Below, piece by piece: positions 24,459 through 32,771 of a stretch of 41,243 nt of DNA. A program made the translations under genes and the position numbers. The stretch's first letter is position 1. Every line of letters begins with the position of its first letter. The notes under the pieces are model-generated. The model saw nothing but the letters and a program-made list of their open reading frames with translations, did no database searches and was not told where the DNA came from. Location of the stretch: contig CAKVHT010000003.1 of the NCBI GenBank assembly GCA_934754375.1, positions 1 to 41,243 of the forward strand, read 5' to 3'. This DNA is from an uncultured Clostridia bacterium (lineage in GTDB: Bacteria; Bacillota; Clostridia; Christensenellales; UBA1242).

Positions 24459-25568
24459 ATGAATATCGAAAACATTGGCGATGAATTGTCCGCATTGGTA
24501 AGCAAATTTGAACTTACAAAAAGTTGCCTTCATTTGGACGAATTAAGTGCAAGGCTTTCTTCACTTATGAAAGAACGTGAATCTTTAACTTTTTGGAACA
24601 ATCTTGATTATGCTATGCAAACAAACAAAGAAATTAAATCTTTGCAGGACTTGTTTAATGAAGTCCAATTTTTGCAAGACAGAATAACCGCACTTATCAG
24701 CACCGTTAAAGGGCTTGAAACTGAAACAGACCTTGAAATGTTAAATTTGGCATTTAGTGAATTGATTGAAATAAGAGATAAGGTTGACGAATTGAATGTC
24801 CGCACACTGTTGGACGAAAAATATGATAACAACGATGCAATATTAACAATTCACTCTGGTGCAGGTGGCACTGAAGCACAAGATTGGGTTGTTATGCTTG
24901 CACGTATGTATAAAATGTATGCAAGCAAAAATGGCTTTGATTGCTCTGTTGTTGATAAAGTTGAAGGCAACGATGCTGGGCTTAAAACAATTGTTATGTG
25001 GATAAAAGGCGAATATGCTTATGGCAAACTTAAAGGCGAAATGGGTGTCCATCGCCTGGTTAGGATAAGCCCATTTGACAGCAACAAACGCAGACATACA
25101 AGTTTTGCATCGGTTGAGGTTGTGCCAGCAATAACAAAAGAAACTGAAGTAAAAATCAAAAATGAAGATTTGCGTATTGACACCTATAGAAGCAGTGGCG
25201 CAGGTGGACAAAACGTGAATAAAGTTGAAACAGCAGTTAGAATAACTCATATTCCAACTGGTATTGTTGTGACTTGCCAAAATGAACGCAGTCAGTTGCA
25301 AAACAGAGAAAATGCTATGAAAATTTTAACCAGCAAATTGGTTGCATTGGAAGAAGAAAAACATCGTCAAAATTTGAACAATATTAAAGGTGACTTAAAA
25401 CGCATTGAATGGGGAAGCCAAATACGCAGTTATGTATTCCAACCTTACACCATGGTTAAAGACCACAGAACAGATTACGAAACCAGCGATGTTGCCAGTG
25501 TTATGGACGGCGAATTGACACCTTTTATAAATGAATATTTACGAAAATCTCACGCAACTGCCCAATAA
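24459..25568 (+). CDS. prfB: Peptide chain release factor 2
   Basis: A 369-aa product. RF2 ends translation at UGA and UAA. The stop-codon-reading SPF motif (RISPFDSNKRRHTSF) and the GGQ loop (SSGAGGQNVNKVETAVR) are intact. The protein reads in one uninterrupted frame from its first codon; the usual in-frame TGA with +1 programmed frameshift near codon 25 is absent, so the classical self-regulation is missing. The conserved N-terminal ...ARLSSLMKERESLTFWNN follows normally. The promoter suggests a leaderless message. A strong bidirectional terminator separates it from the convergent ribosomal-protein operon. Confidence 0.96.
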   Translation: MNIENIGDELSALVSKFELTKSCLHLDELSARLSSLMKERESLTFWNNLDYAMQTNKEIKSLQDLFNEVQFLQDRITALISTVKGLETETDLEMLNLAFSELIEIRDKVDELNVRTLLDEKYDNNDAILTIHSGAGGTEAQDWVVMLARMYKMYASKNGFDCSVVDKVEGNDAGLKTIVMWIKGEYAYGKLKGEMGVHRLVRISPFDSNKRRHTSFASVEVVPAITKETEVKIKNEDLRIDTYRSSGAGGQNVNKVETAVRITHIPTGIVVTCQNERSQLQNRENAMKILTSKLVALEEEKHRQNLNNIKGDLKRIEWGSQIRSYVFQPYTMVKDHRTDYETSDVASVMDGELTPFINEYLRKSHATAQ

Positions 25569-25600
25569 AATGAAAAGCAAATCTTTTAAAGGTCACAAAA

Positions 25601-25631
25601 AAATGCACACTAAATTGTGTGCATTTTTCAT
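25601..25631. terminator. Bidirectional terminator between prfB and rpsR
   Basis: A perfect 10-bp stem (25601-25610 with 25617-25626), 6-nt loop, A-run before and T-run after. Confidence 0.9.
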
Positions 25632-25641
25632 TTAACTAAAA

Positions 25642-25935
25642 TTAGTCACCGCTGAATGGTAACAAAGCCATGTTGCGTGCACGTTTGATTGCAACTGTCA
25701 ATTCACGTTGGTGACGTGCACAAGTGCCTGTTTGACGGCTTGGTAAAATTTTACCTTTTTCTGTAACAAATTTACGAAGACGATTTACATCTTTGTAATC
25801 AATGAATTTTAAATTTTTGTCATCACAGAAAACGCAAACACGTTTTTTAGGTTTGTTGTGTGGTTTGAAAACTCTTTTCTTTTGTTCTTGTGGTTTAACT
25901 TCTTGAGTTTCTTTAACTTCTACTTCTTCTGCCAT
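25642..25935 (-). CDS. rpsR: Ribosomal protein bS18
   Basis: A 97-aa product with AAAGGAG upstream. The core KKRVCVFCDDKNLKFIDYKDVNRLRKFVTEKGKILPSR is the S18 signature, and TGTCARHQRELTVAIKRARNMALLPF completes it. The N-terminus carries an extra 25-30 residue Glu/Gln/Lys-rich extension, acidic first and then basic, longer than in Bacillus S18. It is the last gene of the rpsF-ssb-rpsR operon, 31 nt after ssb. In the ribosome it pairs with S6 on the 30S platform. Confidence 0.97.
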   Translation of the reverse strand: MAEEVEVKETQEVKPQEQKKRVFKPHNKPKKRVCVFCDDKNLKFIDYKDVNRLRKFVTEKGKILPSRQTGTCARHQRELTVAIKRARNMALLPFSGD

Positions 25936-25966
25936 GTTTTACTCCTTTATATTATTTTTTTAGCCA

Positions 25967-26386
25967 CTAAAATGGCAAATCATCGTCACTGATTGGTTGA
26001 AGGTCGCTAACAGGGCCTGTGCTTCCAACACCCATGCCACCTTCTGCTGAACCTGCTTCACCACTGTCATTACGTGATGTTAAAAATTCAACTTCATCAG
26101 CAACGATATCAACTGATGTGCCTTTTGAGCCATCTTGACGTTCGTAATTCCTAACTTGGATTGAACCAGCAACTGCAACCTTGTTGCCCTTTTTTAAAAA
26201 CTTTGCGCAATTTTCAGCATTGCCACGCCATGCGGTTACGTTGAAAAAGTCGGTTTCTCTGCCACCTTCAGCATTGCTAAATCTACGGCCAACAGCAATA
26301 GACATACGGCATACTGAAACACCTGTTGGGGTTTGGCTGAGTTCTGGGTCACGAGTTAAGTTACCGATTAAAAATACTTTGTTCAT
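25967..26386 (-). CDS. ssb: Single-stranded DNA-binding protein
   Basis: A 139-aa product with AAGGAG upstream. The OB-fold N-terminus (MNKVFLIGNLTRDPELSQTP, then FFNVTAWRGNAENCAKFLKKGNKVAVAGSIQVRNYE) spans about residues 1-105. A Gly/Ser-rich linker follows and the acidic tail ends DDDLPF, the usual partner-docking tip. It lies between rpsF and rpsR, the standard arrangement in Bacillota. The protein coats single-stranded DNA in replication and repair. Confidence 0.97.
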   Translation of the reverse strand: MNKVFLIGNLTRDPELSQTPTGVSVCRMSIAVGRRFSNAEGGRETDFFNVTAWRGNAENCAKFLKKGNKVAVAGSIQVRNYERQDGSKGTSVDIVADEVEFLTSRNDSGEAGSAEGGMGVGSTGPVSDLQPISDDDLPF

Positions 26387-26449
26387 AATTACTCCTTAAA
26401 AATTTGTGCCTTAACAATGAGTAATGCTTGCACTGCAAGCAATGTTGCA

Positions 26450-26731
26450 TTATTTTGCAACAACAATAAATCTCATGATTCCGTTTGTGATTGAAAGCAA
26501 TGAACCAAGTTTGTTTGGTGCACTAGCTTCAGCGCTGAAGTTTACAAGCACGTAATAACCTTCACGTTTTTTGTCGATAGCATAGGCAAGTTTTTTGTTA
26601 CCAACACGTTCAACTGATTCGATTTTGCCACCATCTTTTTCAATCATACCATTTACTGAAGCAATAAGTGCTTCCTTTTCTTCATCAGTTGATTGACTAG
26701 GAATAATGTACATTAATTCGTAGTTCTTCAT
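26450..26731 (-). CDS. rpsF: Ribosomal protein bS6
   Basis: A 93-aa product with AAGGAGG before the ATG. The sequence YELMYIIPSQSTDEEKEALIASVNGMIEKDGGKIE, then GNKKLAYAIDKKREGYYVLVNFSA, is typical S6. It is the first gene of the rpsF-ssb-rpsR operon. Its 120-nt leader (26732-26852) is structured and probably binds the S6:S18 complex for feedback control. Confidence 0.97.
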   Translation of the reverse strand: MKNYELMYIIPSQSTDEEKEALIASVNGMIEKDGGKIESVERVGNKKLAYAIDKKREGYYVLVNFSAEASAPNKLGSLLSITNGIMRFIVVAK

Positions 26732-26747
26732 AATACCTCCTTATGGA

Positions 26748-26852
26748 CTTAAGACCCTCGCGGGTAAGGACACATATTTGACCTTGTTCGACCATCAAAT
26801 GTGTGCTGTTAGGTATGCAACGCATCAAAAAAGCGTTGTCTTTTTACTTAAC
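26748..26852 (-). promoter_or_regulatory. Structured rpsF leader, candidate S6:S18 autoregulatory RNA
   Basis: The leader folds into hairpins: 26770-26781 with 26795-26804 (10 bp with a 2-nt bulge and a 13-nt loop), ACCC/GGGT at 26754-26765, and AACGC/GCGTT around 26819-26837. A large-loop hairpin upstream of rpsF is where the known S6:S18-binding leader motif sits. I could not verify its conserved bases by eye. Confidence 0.5.
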
Positions 26853-26858
26853 AACGCC

Positions 26859-26887
26859 ATTTTAGCATAAAGGAAAATAAATTGCAA
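26859..26887 (-). promoter_or_regulatory. Promoter of the rpsF operon
   Basis: Minus strand: TTGCAA (26887-26882), 17-bp spacer, TAAAAT (26864-26859) preceded by TGC, an extended -10. Confidence 0.7.
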
Positions 26888-26994
26888 GTACCTTTATGCA
26901 TTTATTTTGCACTTATATATAATATTGTTTTGTTATAATAACCTTATTTATCCATCTTTACTCTTCAATTTGTATTTGATTTGTTGCAACAATT

Positions 26995-28143
26995 TTAGTT
27001 TTTAACTATATCTTTAAAATAATCCCAAATTGATGCTTCATTAATTGTTTCATTTGCGATTAAGTTGACGCTATCTTGAACAACACCATCAAGTGTTATT
27101 TCAACATTGCCAACCACTTTGCCTTTATTTACACTTTTTAGTTGATTCGGCAAGTTAAATTTTAAAGAATAATTTGGTGTTTCATCTCTTTTTGCAACAA
27201 TTGTGTACTCTCTTTCGCAAGATAAAGTGCAAACATCTTTTTTGCCCTTGATTGCTATTTTTATATTGGACAAATCTTTGTTTGACAAAATGGTTTGAGA
27301 TGTGTAATTTTCAAAACCATAATTTAACAAATCACTTGCAATTTTAAACCTGTTAGGGCTAGTGTCTGCACCCAAAACGCAGGACACTAATTCCATATCA
27401 GCACGTCTTGCTCCGACTGCCAAGCAATATTTTGCTTCATTGGTTGAACCTGTTTTGCCACCTAAGCAACCATCATAAAACCTTGATAGTTTATTTGTGT
27501 TTGTCATTTGAGTTGTGCGCCCTGTTGGGTGAACAAATTCTTCATTCCAAATTGAAGAATATTGATGATACACATCATAATCCAAAACATTTGTCAATAA
27601 CAATGCTTGATCATAGGCTGAAGAATAGCCTTCTGGGGCTGGCAGGCCTGTGCAGTTGACATAATTTGTATCATTCATGCCCAATTCTTTTGCCCTTGTG
27701 TTCATGCTTTTAACAAAATTGCTTTCACCGCCTGAAATATATTCAGCCAACGCAACACTGCTATCATTTGCACTGCACACTATAACCGATTTTAACAAAT
27801 CCCCCAACATGTATTCAGTATCCGCATCAAGGAAAATTTGGCTTCCACCCATGCCACTAGCATTTTTGCTTACCATAACCATATCGTCAAGTGTGATTGT
27901 ATTGTTGTCAACATTTTCAAGTGTAATAAGCACTGTCATAAGTTTTGTGACACTTGCAATTGGATATTTGGTATGACTATTGTTCTCTTTAAGCACTTTT
28001 TTGCTTTTTCTTTCAATCAAAACACTTGCCCTACAATTTTCTGTGGTTGGAGTGGCATAAACTGGCTTTACATTTAAATTTGCAATACCAAATAGACCAG
28101 TCAGTGCCAAAATTGAACTTAACACTTTAGTTTTTGTTTGCAT
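26995..28143 (-). CDS. D-alanyl-D-alanine carboxypeptidase (PBP5/DacA family)
   Basis: A 382-aa product from ATG 28143, which has AAAGGGG 6 nt upstream; earlier in-frame ATGs lack one. Signal peptide at residues 1-30 (hydrophobic core, VYA cleavage-like site). Active-site motifs are SVTK (Ser64-Lys67), SAN (124-126) and KTG (230-232), all complete. The C-terminal part (about 280-382) is the beta-rich PBP5 domain and ends with a short amphipathic helix (ASIWDYFKDIVKN) that would hold it to the membrane. It trims the terminal D-Ala from peptidoglycan stem peptides outside the cell. The signal peptidase gene lies 101 nt upstream on the same strand. Confidence 0.93.
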   Translation of the reverse strand: MQTKTKVLSSILALTGLFGIANLNVKPVYATPTTENCRASVLIERKSKKVLKENNSHTKYPIASVTKLMTVLITLENVDNNTITLDDMVMVSKNASGMGGSQIFLDADTEYMLGDLLKSVIVCSANDSSVALAEYISGGESNFVKSMNTRAKELGMNDTNYVNCTGLPAPEGYSSAYDQALLLTNVLDYDVYHQYSSIWNEEFVHPTGRTTQMTNTNKLSRFYDGCLGGKTGSTNEAKYCLAVGARRADMELVSCVLGADTSPNRFKIASDLLNYGFENYTSQTILSNKDLSNIKIAIKGKKDVCTLSCEREYTIVAKRDETPNYSLKFNLPNQLKSVNKGKVVGNVEITLDGVVQDSVNLIANETINEASIWDYFKDIVKN

Positions 28144-28244
28144 AATATACCCCTTTTGTTGTGATAGTTTTTGCATTGAAAAAAATTTTATGCACTTGAT
28201 TAAAATACATAAAATTTTGAAATCTGATTTCAACAGTTTATTTG

Positions 28245-28958
28245 TTACATTGCAAATAAAATTTTAAAAATTCTTGCCCCAACTGACATTGTGATGTTAT
28301 CTTCAACATCAACAACTAAATCAACCACGCCTTCAATATTTGCTTTTGAAACTGGGCCATAAGTCATGCAATCAACCATACCATCTGACCAGTTGTCACC
28401 TATCAAAAAGTACTCATCTTCACCTAACACAATGCAGGGTTGCCCGTCAAATTCGCCAATGTTGTTTGTGTGGTCAATATGATTGCCATCAAATTGTGTG
28501 CTGTTAGATATGAATTTAAGATACTTATTTTGATAGTATTTTTTTGCATTGATGTTTACATTAAATTCACTGTCAACTTTTTGCTTAAAATAAACCAATT
28601 GGCCATTCACACGCAATTCGTAAGTTGAGTCTTTCTCCAAAATTTGAATGCTATCGCCAGGCAAACCGACCAATCGTTTGATTATTGAGCCAGAACTCCA
28701 CCAACTTACATTTGCAACAACAATAGAGTCTCTGCCAAGTTCAGCATTTGGATTGATATACACCATATCCCCATCTTGGTTTATGTCATTCACATGACTA
28801 TTTATTGTCGGTTGCATGCTAAACCCTCGCACACGAGTTTTGCCACAAGACAAATTGTATGTTAAAAAACACACTGAAAACAAAAACAAAAAAACACTTA
28901 CAATTGTCAGTATTGCGCTCAATATATTCGAAAGTATATTTTTTGTTTTCTCTTGCAT
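28245..28958 (-). CDS. lepB: Signal peptidase I
   Basis: A 237-aa product from ATG 28958; upstream in-frame ATGs lie before the promoter's -10. A membrane helix at residues 10-36 is followed by catalytic Ser47 in GFSMQPTI and Lys94 in SIIKRLVGLPGD, the Ser-Lys dyad of type I enzymes. The fourth conserved box reads GDNWSDGMVDCMTYGPV, where the family usually has GDN-x3-S-x-D-S-R-x2-G-x-V; the Ser and Arg are missing and there is one extra residue. It removes signal peptides of exported proteins outside the membrane. Transcribed divergently from the gene at 29095. Confidence 0.9.
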   Translation of the reverse strand: MQEKTKNILSNILSAILTIVSVFLFLFSVCFLTYNLSCGKTRVRGFSMQPTINSHVNDINQDGDMVYINPNAELGRDSIVVANVSWWSSGSIIKRLVGLPGDSIQILEKDSTYELRVNGQLVYFKQKVDSEFNVNINAKKYYQNKYLKFISNSTQFDGNHIDHTNNIGEFDGQPCIVLGEDEYFLIGDNWSDGMVDCMTYGPVSKANIEGVVDLVVDVEDNITMSVGARIFKILFAM

Positions 28959-28964
28959 TGTATT

Positions 28965-28973
28965 ATTATAACA
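28965..28973 (-). promoter_or_regulatory. lepB promoter, leaderless type
   Basis: Minus strand: extended -10 TGTTATAAT (28973-28965), 6 nt before the ATG at 28958. No Shine-Dalgarno. Confidence 0.65.
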
Positions 28974-29060
28974 AAAAGCAAAACAAAAACAAACTGTTGT
29001 TATATTATTTGACAAATTAACATATTTGATTTAGTCTTAAATAAAATAAAATATATTATT

Positions 29061-29079
29061 TTGTCGCAATTTTCGACAA
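29061..29079 (+). other. Small hairpin just before the 29095 start
   Basis: TTGTCG (29061-29066) pairs with CGACAA (29074-29079), just 5' of the AAAAGGAG Shine-Dalgarno. It may be an operator or an mRNA leader stem. Confidence 0.35.
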
Positions 29080-29094
29080 GAAAAGGAGAAATTT

Positions 29095-30030
29095 ATGCCT
29101 TCAGGTTCACATTCAAGCGGTGGTGGTGGAAGTCACTTTGGTGGTGGTAGCAGTGGTGGTAGCCATTTTGGTGGTTCATCACGCTCTTCAGGCGGATTTA
29201 TAAGACGTAGCAGACCTGGCACTGCTGTTATTGTTTTAAATGGCAAGCAATATGAAGTTGCTGGCAAGAAAAGGTATCTTGTTTATGCATTTGCAATGAT
29301 GTTGTTGATTGGAATATTTGCTATCTTTGCAGGCGTATTGTTGTTTAATGGTGCAAAAGATTCAATAAGCACAATAAAAGCAGATTATGATTACTATCAA
29401 AGTATGGCAGAAACTTCAAACCGCACAGCCGACCAAAAAATCAAGGGTATTGTTACAGACCATTTTAAGAATGACAATTGCAATAAATATTATATTGTTT
29501 ACTTCTTCCCTCTTCATGACATTGCTGAAGAAAATTTATATTCAACCTTCCAAGTGGATTTTGACAACAATGATATAGATAACAATTGGGTGCGTGGCTA
29601 CAGTTATTCTGTTTACACTTTAGAAGAAGTTTCAGCCAGCGACTTAGAAATTGGTTCAGTTATTGATTTGGCAATCAACTGCAATAAAGCATTTATCAGT
29701 AAAAATACAGATTCAATCCCTATGGATTATCTTGGTATGCCTATTGAAAGAGACGGCGAATATCAAAATGCAAAACATTCAAAAACAACTGGCATTGTTA
29801 TACTTGTTGCAAGCGGTGTGTTTATAATAATATCTGTTGTTGGTGTGGTTTTGATTGCTAAAAAAGCAAAACTTTTAACAGATAATGAAAATGAAGAAAC
29901 AACAACCGCAACAACTGAAAGCACCAAACCAGCACAAACTATCCCAGAAACAAAACAATGTGCTTATTGTGGTGCAACACTTTCAAAAGATGCAACAAAA
30001 TGTCCTAACTGCGGTGGCTCACAACTTTAA
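29095..30030 (+). CDS. Two-pass membrane protein with Gly/Ser/His-rich N-terminus and C-terminal zinc ribbon
   Basis: A 311-aa product with AAAAGGAG before the ATG. Residues 1-35 are low-complexity Gly/Ser/His with repeated GGSHFGG units. Membrane helices lie at about 60-85 and 238-258. The roughly 150-residue loop between them is beta-rich and should face outside, as in DUF3592-like proteins. After the second helix comes a Thr/Glu-rich linker and a zinc ribbon (CAYCG, then CPNCGG) at about 288-307. Single zinc ribbons of this kind are common at the ends of Gram-positive membrane proteins. The function is unknown; the His-rich N-terminus could bind metal. Followed by a terminator. Confidence 0.7.
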   Translation: MPSGSHSSGGGGSHFGGGSSGGSHFGGSSRSSGGFIRRSRPGTAVIVLNGKQYEVAGKKRYLVYAFAMMLLIGIFAIFAGVLLFNGAKDSISTIKADYDYYQSMAETSNRTADQKIKGIVTDHFKNDNCNKYYIVYFFPLHDIAEENLYSTFQVDFDNNDIDNNWVRGYSYSVYTLEEVSASDLEIGSVIDLAINCNKAFISKNTDSIPMDYLGMPIERDGEYQNAKHSKTTGIVILVASGVFIIISVVGVVLIAKKAKLLTDNENEETTTATTESTKPAQTIPETKQCAYCGATLSKDATKCPNCGGSQL

Positions 30031-30038
30031 ATAAAAAA

Positions 30039-30066
30039 AAGTACACTTTTGGGTGTACTTTTTTGT
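30039..30066. terminator. Terminator between converging genes
   Basis: AAGTACAC (30039-30046) pairs with GTGTACTT (30053-30060); A-run before and T-run after make it usable by the 29095 gene and by alaS. Confidence 0.85.
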
Positions 30067-30085
30067 TTTGTTAAAATTTGTCCAA

Positions 30086-31906
30086 TTATTTATTGTTAAT
30101 TGTTGCCTTAATACGGCGAACACCTGCAGATACCGCTTCTTGCTTTGCGATTTTAAAGTTTACAAGTTCGCTTGTGTTGCTTGCATGTGGACCACCACAA
30201 ATTTGGAAGTCAATATTGCCAATGCGATAGATTGAAACAATCTCATCATTAGTGGCTTTATGCACACCATAAGCACCTTGTGCAATAGCTTCTTTATTTG
30301 GCAATTCAACACGTTCAACTGGAATTGCTTTGTTGATTGCGTCATTCACGTAATCTTCAATTTCTTTAACTTCTTCATCGGTTAACTTGCGATCAAAATT
30401 AAAGTCAAATCTCAAACGTTCGCTTGTGATATTGCTGCCCTTTTGCTCAATTTGTGTGCCAAATTTGTGCCTTAAAGCTGCCAAAAGCAAATGACAGGCA
30501 GTGTGCAATCTGGTTGTCCAAACACTATCATCAGCCAAGCCCCCTTTAAACACACCAGCATTTGTTGTGCGAGCCAACTCCTGATGTTCATGGAATGCTT
30601 GGTTAAAGCCTTCAACATCAACAGTTAAGCCACGTTCTTTTGCCATTTCAACAGTGAGTTCAATTGGAAAACCAAATGTGTCATATAGACGGAAAGCTGA
30701 TTTGCCATTAATTTGTGTTTCTGGCACAAAACCTGGTTTGCCAGCCATAAATTGATTTTTGCGTTCAATTCCGTTTACAACTTTTTCAAATTCTTTGTTG
30801 CCCAATTCAAGGGTTTTCAAAAATTTCTCTTCTTCTTTGTTAAGTTCAGTTTTAACTTTTTCACGGTTCAAGTCAAGTTCTGGATAATCTTGTTTGAAAT
30901 AGTCAATATATAAATCTGCAATTTCGCACAAATGACCAGCACCGATATTTAAGTTTTTCATGTGCCTAATTGCACGTCTAATAAGTCTGCGCAAAACATA
31001 GCCTTGACCAATATTGCTTGGAACAATGCCTTTTTCGTCCCCCAACATAATGGTTGATGTGCGCAAATGGTCTGCAATTATCCTAAATGAAGGTTTAAGT
31101 TTGTCATCAGCATAAGATAAGCCACTCAATTTTTCCAACATCTTGATTGTTGGTTGGAAAATTTCAGTATCAAAAACAGATTTGACACCATTAAGCACGC
31201 AAAGTGAACGTTCCAAGCCCATGCCAGTGTCAACATTTTTTTGCTTTAAAGGTTCAATTGTTTTGTCAGCATTCGCTTTAAATTCCATGAAAACATCATT
31301 CCAAATTTCCAAAAATTTGCCACAATCACAACTTGGATTGCATTCAGGAGAGCATTTTGGTTTGCCTGTGTCGATAAACATTTCAGTGTCTGCCCCGCAA
31401 GGTCCAACTCCACTGCCTAAAATCCACCAGTTGTCTGGCAAGAAATAAATATTCTCTTTTGCTATGCCTGCTTTTTCCCACAATTCAGCGGTTAAATTAT
31501 CACGTGGCACAAGGTCATTGCCAGCAAAAACAGTAACTGCAAGTTTGTTTTTATCAATCCCCAAATATTTTGGACTTGTTAAAAATTCATAACTCCAGCC
31601 AACCATTTCATTTTTAAAATAATCACCTAAACTCCAGTTACCTAACATTTCAAAAAATGTTAAGTGTGAGTTATCGCCAACTTCATCAATATCCCCTGTG
31701 CGGATACATTTTTGAACATCACAAAGACGTTTGCCTTTTGGGTGTGTTTGCCCCAACAAATATGGCACTAGTGGGTGCATACCAGCAGTTGTAAACAAAA
31801 CTGTTGGGTCATTTTCAGGTATAACACTTGCACTTGGTATTGCCACGTGCCCTTTGCTGATATAAAAATTAAGCCATTTATCAATCAATTCTCTTCTAGT
31901 AAACAT
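30086..31906 (-). CDS. alaS: Alanyl-tRNA synthetase, short form without C-Ala domain
   Basis: A 606-aa product; bacterial AlaRS usually has about 870 residues. The class II aminoacylation core is complete (RRELIDKWLNFYISKGH, then HLTFFEMLGNWSLGDYFK, and the tRNA-recognition helices with YVLRRLIRRAIRH at 303-315). A Cys-rich insert (CSPECNPSCDCG, 185-196) is present. The editing site is intact: HTACH at 468-472 and CGGPH at 570-574. The protein stops right after the editing domain, so the oligomerising, tRNA-elbow-binding C-Ala domain is absent. The stop is followed by a proper terminator, so this is not a recent truncation. AAAGGAAA precedes the ATG. The tmk gene ends 53 nt upstream and is probably co-transcribed. 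Confidence 0.93.
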   Translation of the reverse strand: MFTRRELIDKWLNFYISKGHVAIPSASVIPENDPTVLFTTAGMHPLVPYLLGQTHPKGKRLCDVQKCIRTGDIDEVGDNSHLTFFEMLGNWSLGDYFKNEMVGWSYEFLTSPKYLGIDKNKLAVTVFAGNDLVPRDNLTAELWEKAGIAKENIYFLPDNWWILGSGVGPCGADTEMFIDTGKPKCSPECNPSCDCGKFLEIWNDVFMEFKANADKTIEPLKQKNVDTGMGLERSLCVLNGVKSVFDTEIFQPTIKMLEKLSGLSYADDKLKPSFRIIADHLRTSTIMLGDEKGIVPSNIGQGYVLRRLIRRAIRHMKNLNIGAGHLCEIADLYIDYFKQDYPELDLNREKVKTELNKEEEKFLKTLELGNKEFEKVVNGIERKNQFMAGKPGFVPETQINGKSAFRLYDTFGFPIELTVEMAKERGLTVDVEGFNQAFHEHQELARTTNAGVFKGGLADDSVWTTRLHTACHLLLAALRHKFGTQIEQKGSNITSERLRFDFNFDRKLTDEEVKEIEDYVNDAINKAIPVERVELPNKEAIAQGAYGVHKATNDEIVSIYRIGNIDFQICGGPHASNTSELVNFKIAKQEAVSAGVRRIKATINNK

Positions 31907-31959
31907 AATAATTTCCTTTTATGCGGTTTATTTTAACACAAAAAAGAAGGTTTGTAAAA

Positions 31960-32607
31960 CTAAAAACCAATGGCATTTAATATTTTTTTGTGTATTTCAT
32001 CAACTGTTAAAATTTTATTGTTTTTGCTACATTCAATGATCTGCCAATTGTATTTTTGTGCAACTCTTTTTGCACAATCATAAGCATGGCTCATGTATGA
32101 TCTGTCTTTTTCATGAATATCTTGCTTCTGCCCGTTTTTCAAATCTTTGCGATTGTGAGCCAGATTTATGCTTATTGAAATAGGCAAATCCAAAAAAATA
32201 ATTTTATCAGGCTTTGGCAGTTTAAGTTTGTTGTATTCAAAGTCGTTCAACCAATCAAGGCAATTGTCTCTTTCCGTTAAGTCCTGTATTTTGCAAGCCT
32301 GATGTATCATGTTACTAGGTGTGTATCTATCCAAAATGATATAATCAAAATCTTTTGTGTTTATCAAATTCATTGTTGCCAAACGATCAACAGCAAACAA
32401 AGAACTTGCCTGATAAGCATCAAGGCAATTTGCATTTTCGCCAAACTCTCCGCCTAAATACATTTTAACAAGTGTGCTTGACTTGCTTTCATAGTTTGGA
32501 AAACTGATTAATTTGCATTTATACCCTTTATTTGTTAACTCATCAAACAACAATTTTGATTGTGTTGCCTTGCCTGAACCATCTGTCCCTTCAATTGTAA
32601 TTATCAT
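31960..32607 (-). CDS. tmk: Thymidylate kinase
   Basis: A 215-aa product from ATG 32607, preceded by GAGG; a frame extension to 32655 lacks one. The P-loop is EGTDGSGKATQ (residues 6-16). FPNYES (about 39-44) is the conserved Phe-Pro of the DR/FP-type substrate loop, and YIILDRYTPSNM (about 92-103) is the DRY motif binding dTMP. The sequence is nearer to the branch of TMP kinases with a Lys-Ala-Thr P-loop than to the Bacillus type. It makes dTDP from dTMP for DNA synthesis. Confidence 0.9.
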   Translation of the reverse strand: MIITIEGTDGSGKATQSKLLFDELTNKGYKCKLISFPNYESKSSTLVKMYLGGEFGENANCLDAYQASSLFAVDRLATMNLINTKDFDYIILDRYTPSNMIHQACKIQDLTERDNCLDWLNDFEYNKLKLPKPDKIIFLDLPISISINLAHNRKDLKNGQKQDIHEKDRSYMSHAYDCAKRVAQKYNWQIIECSKNNKILTVDEIHKKILNAIGF

Positions 32608-32736
32608 TTTTAACCTCAAAAATATTATAACATTTTGCGGTTGTTTTAGCAACATTTGTTTGTTTAATTTTTTTGATTAGGATATGCAAATTTTCTATTA
32701 ATAACATAATAGAAATTTATTTCACAACCAAAAATA

Positions 32737-32765
32737 TTGACAAACCAAACTTTAAAAGTTAATAT
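32737..32765 (+). promoter_or_regulatory. Promoter of the DUF4097-like gene, leaderless type
   Basis: Perfect TTGACA (32737-32742), 17-bp spacer, TAATAT (32760-32765), then 6 nt to ATG 32772. No Shine-Dalgarno. Confidence 0.7.
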
Positions 32766-32771
32766 ATTTAT

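Noticed and set aside
31907..31959. T-box leader before alaS
   Set aside because: Only 53 nt separate it from tmk, too short for a T-box, and no T-box sequence is present.
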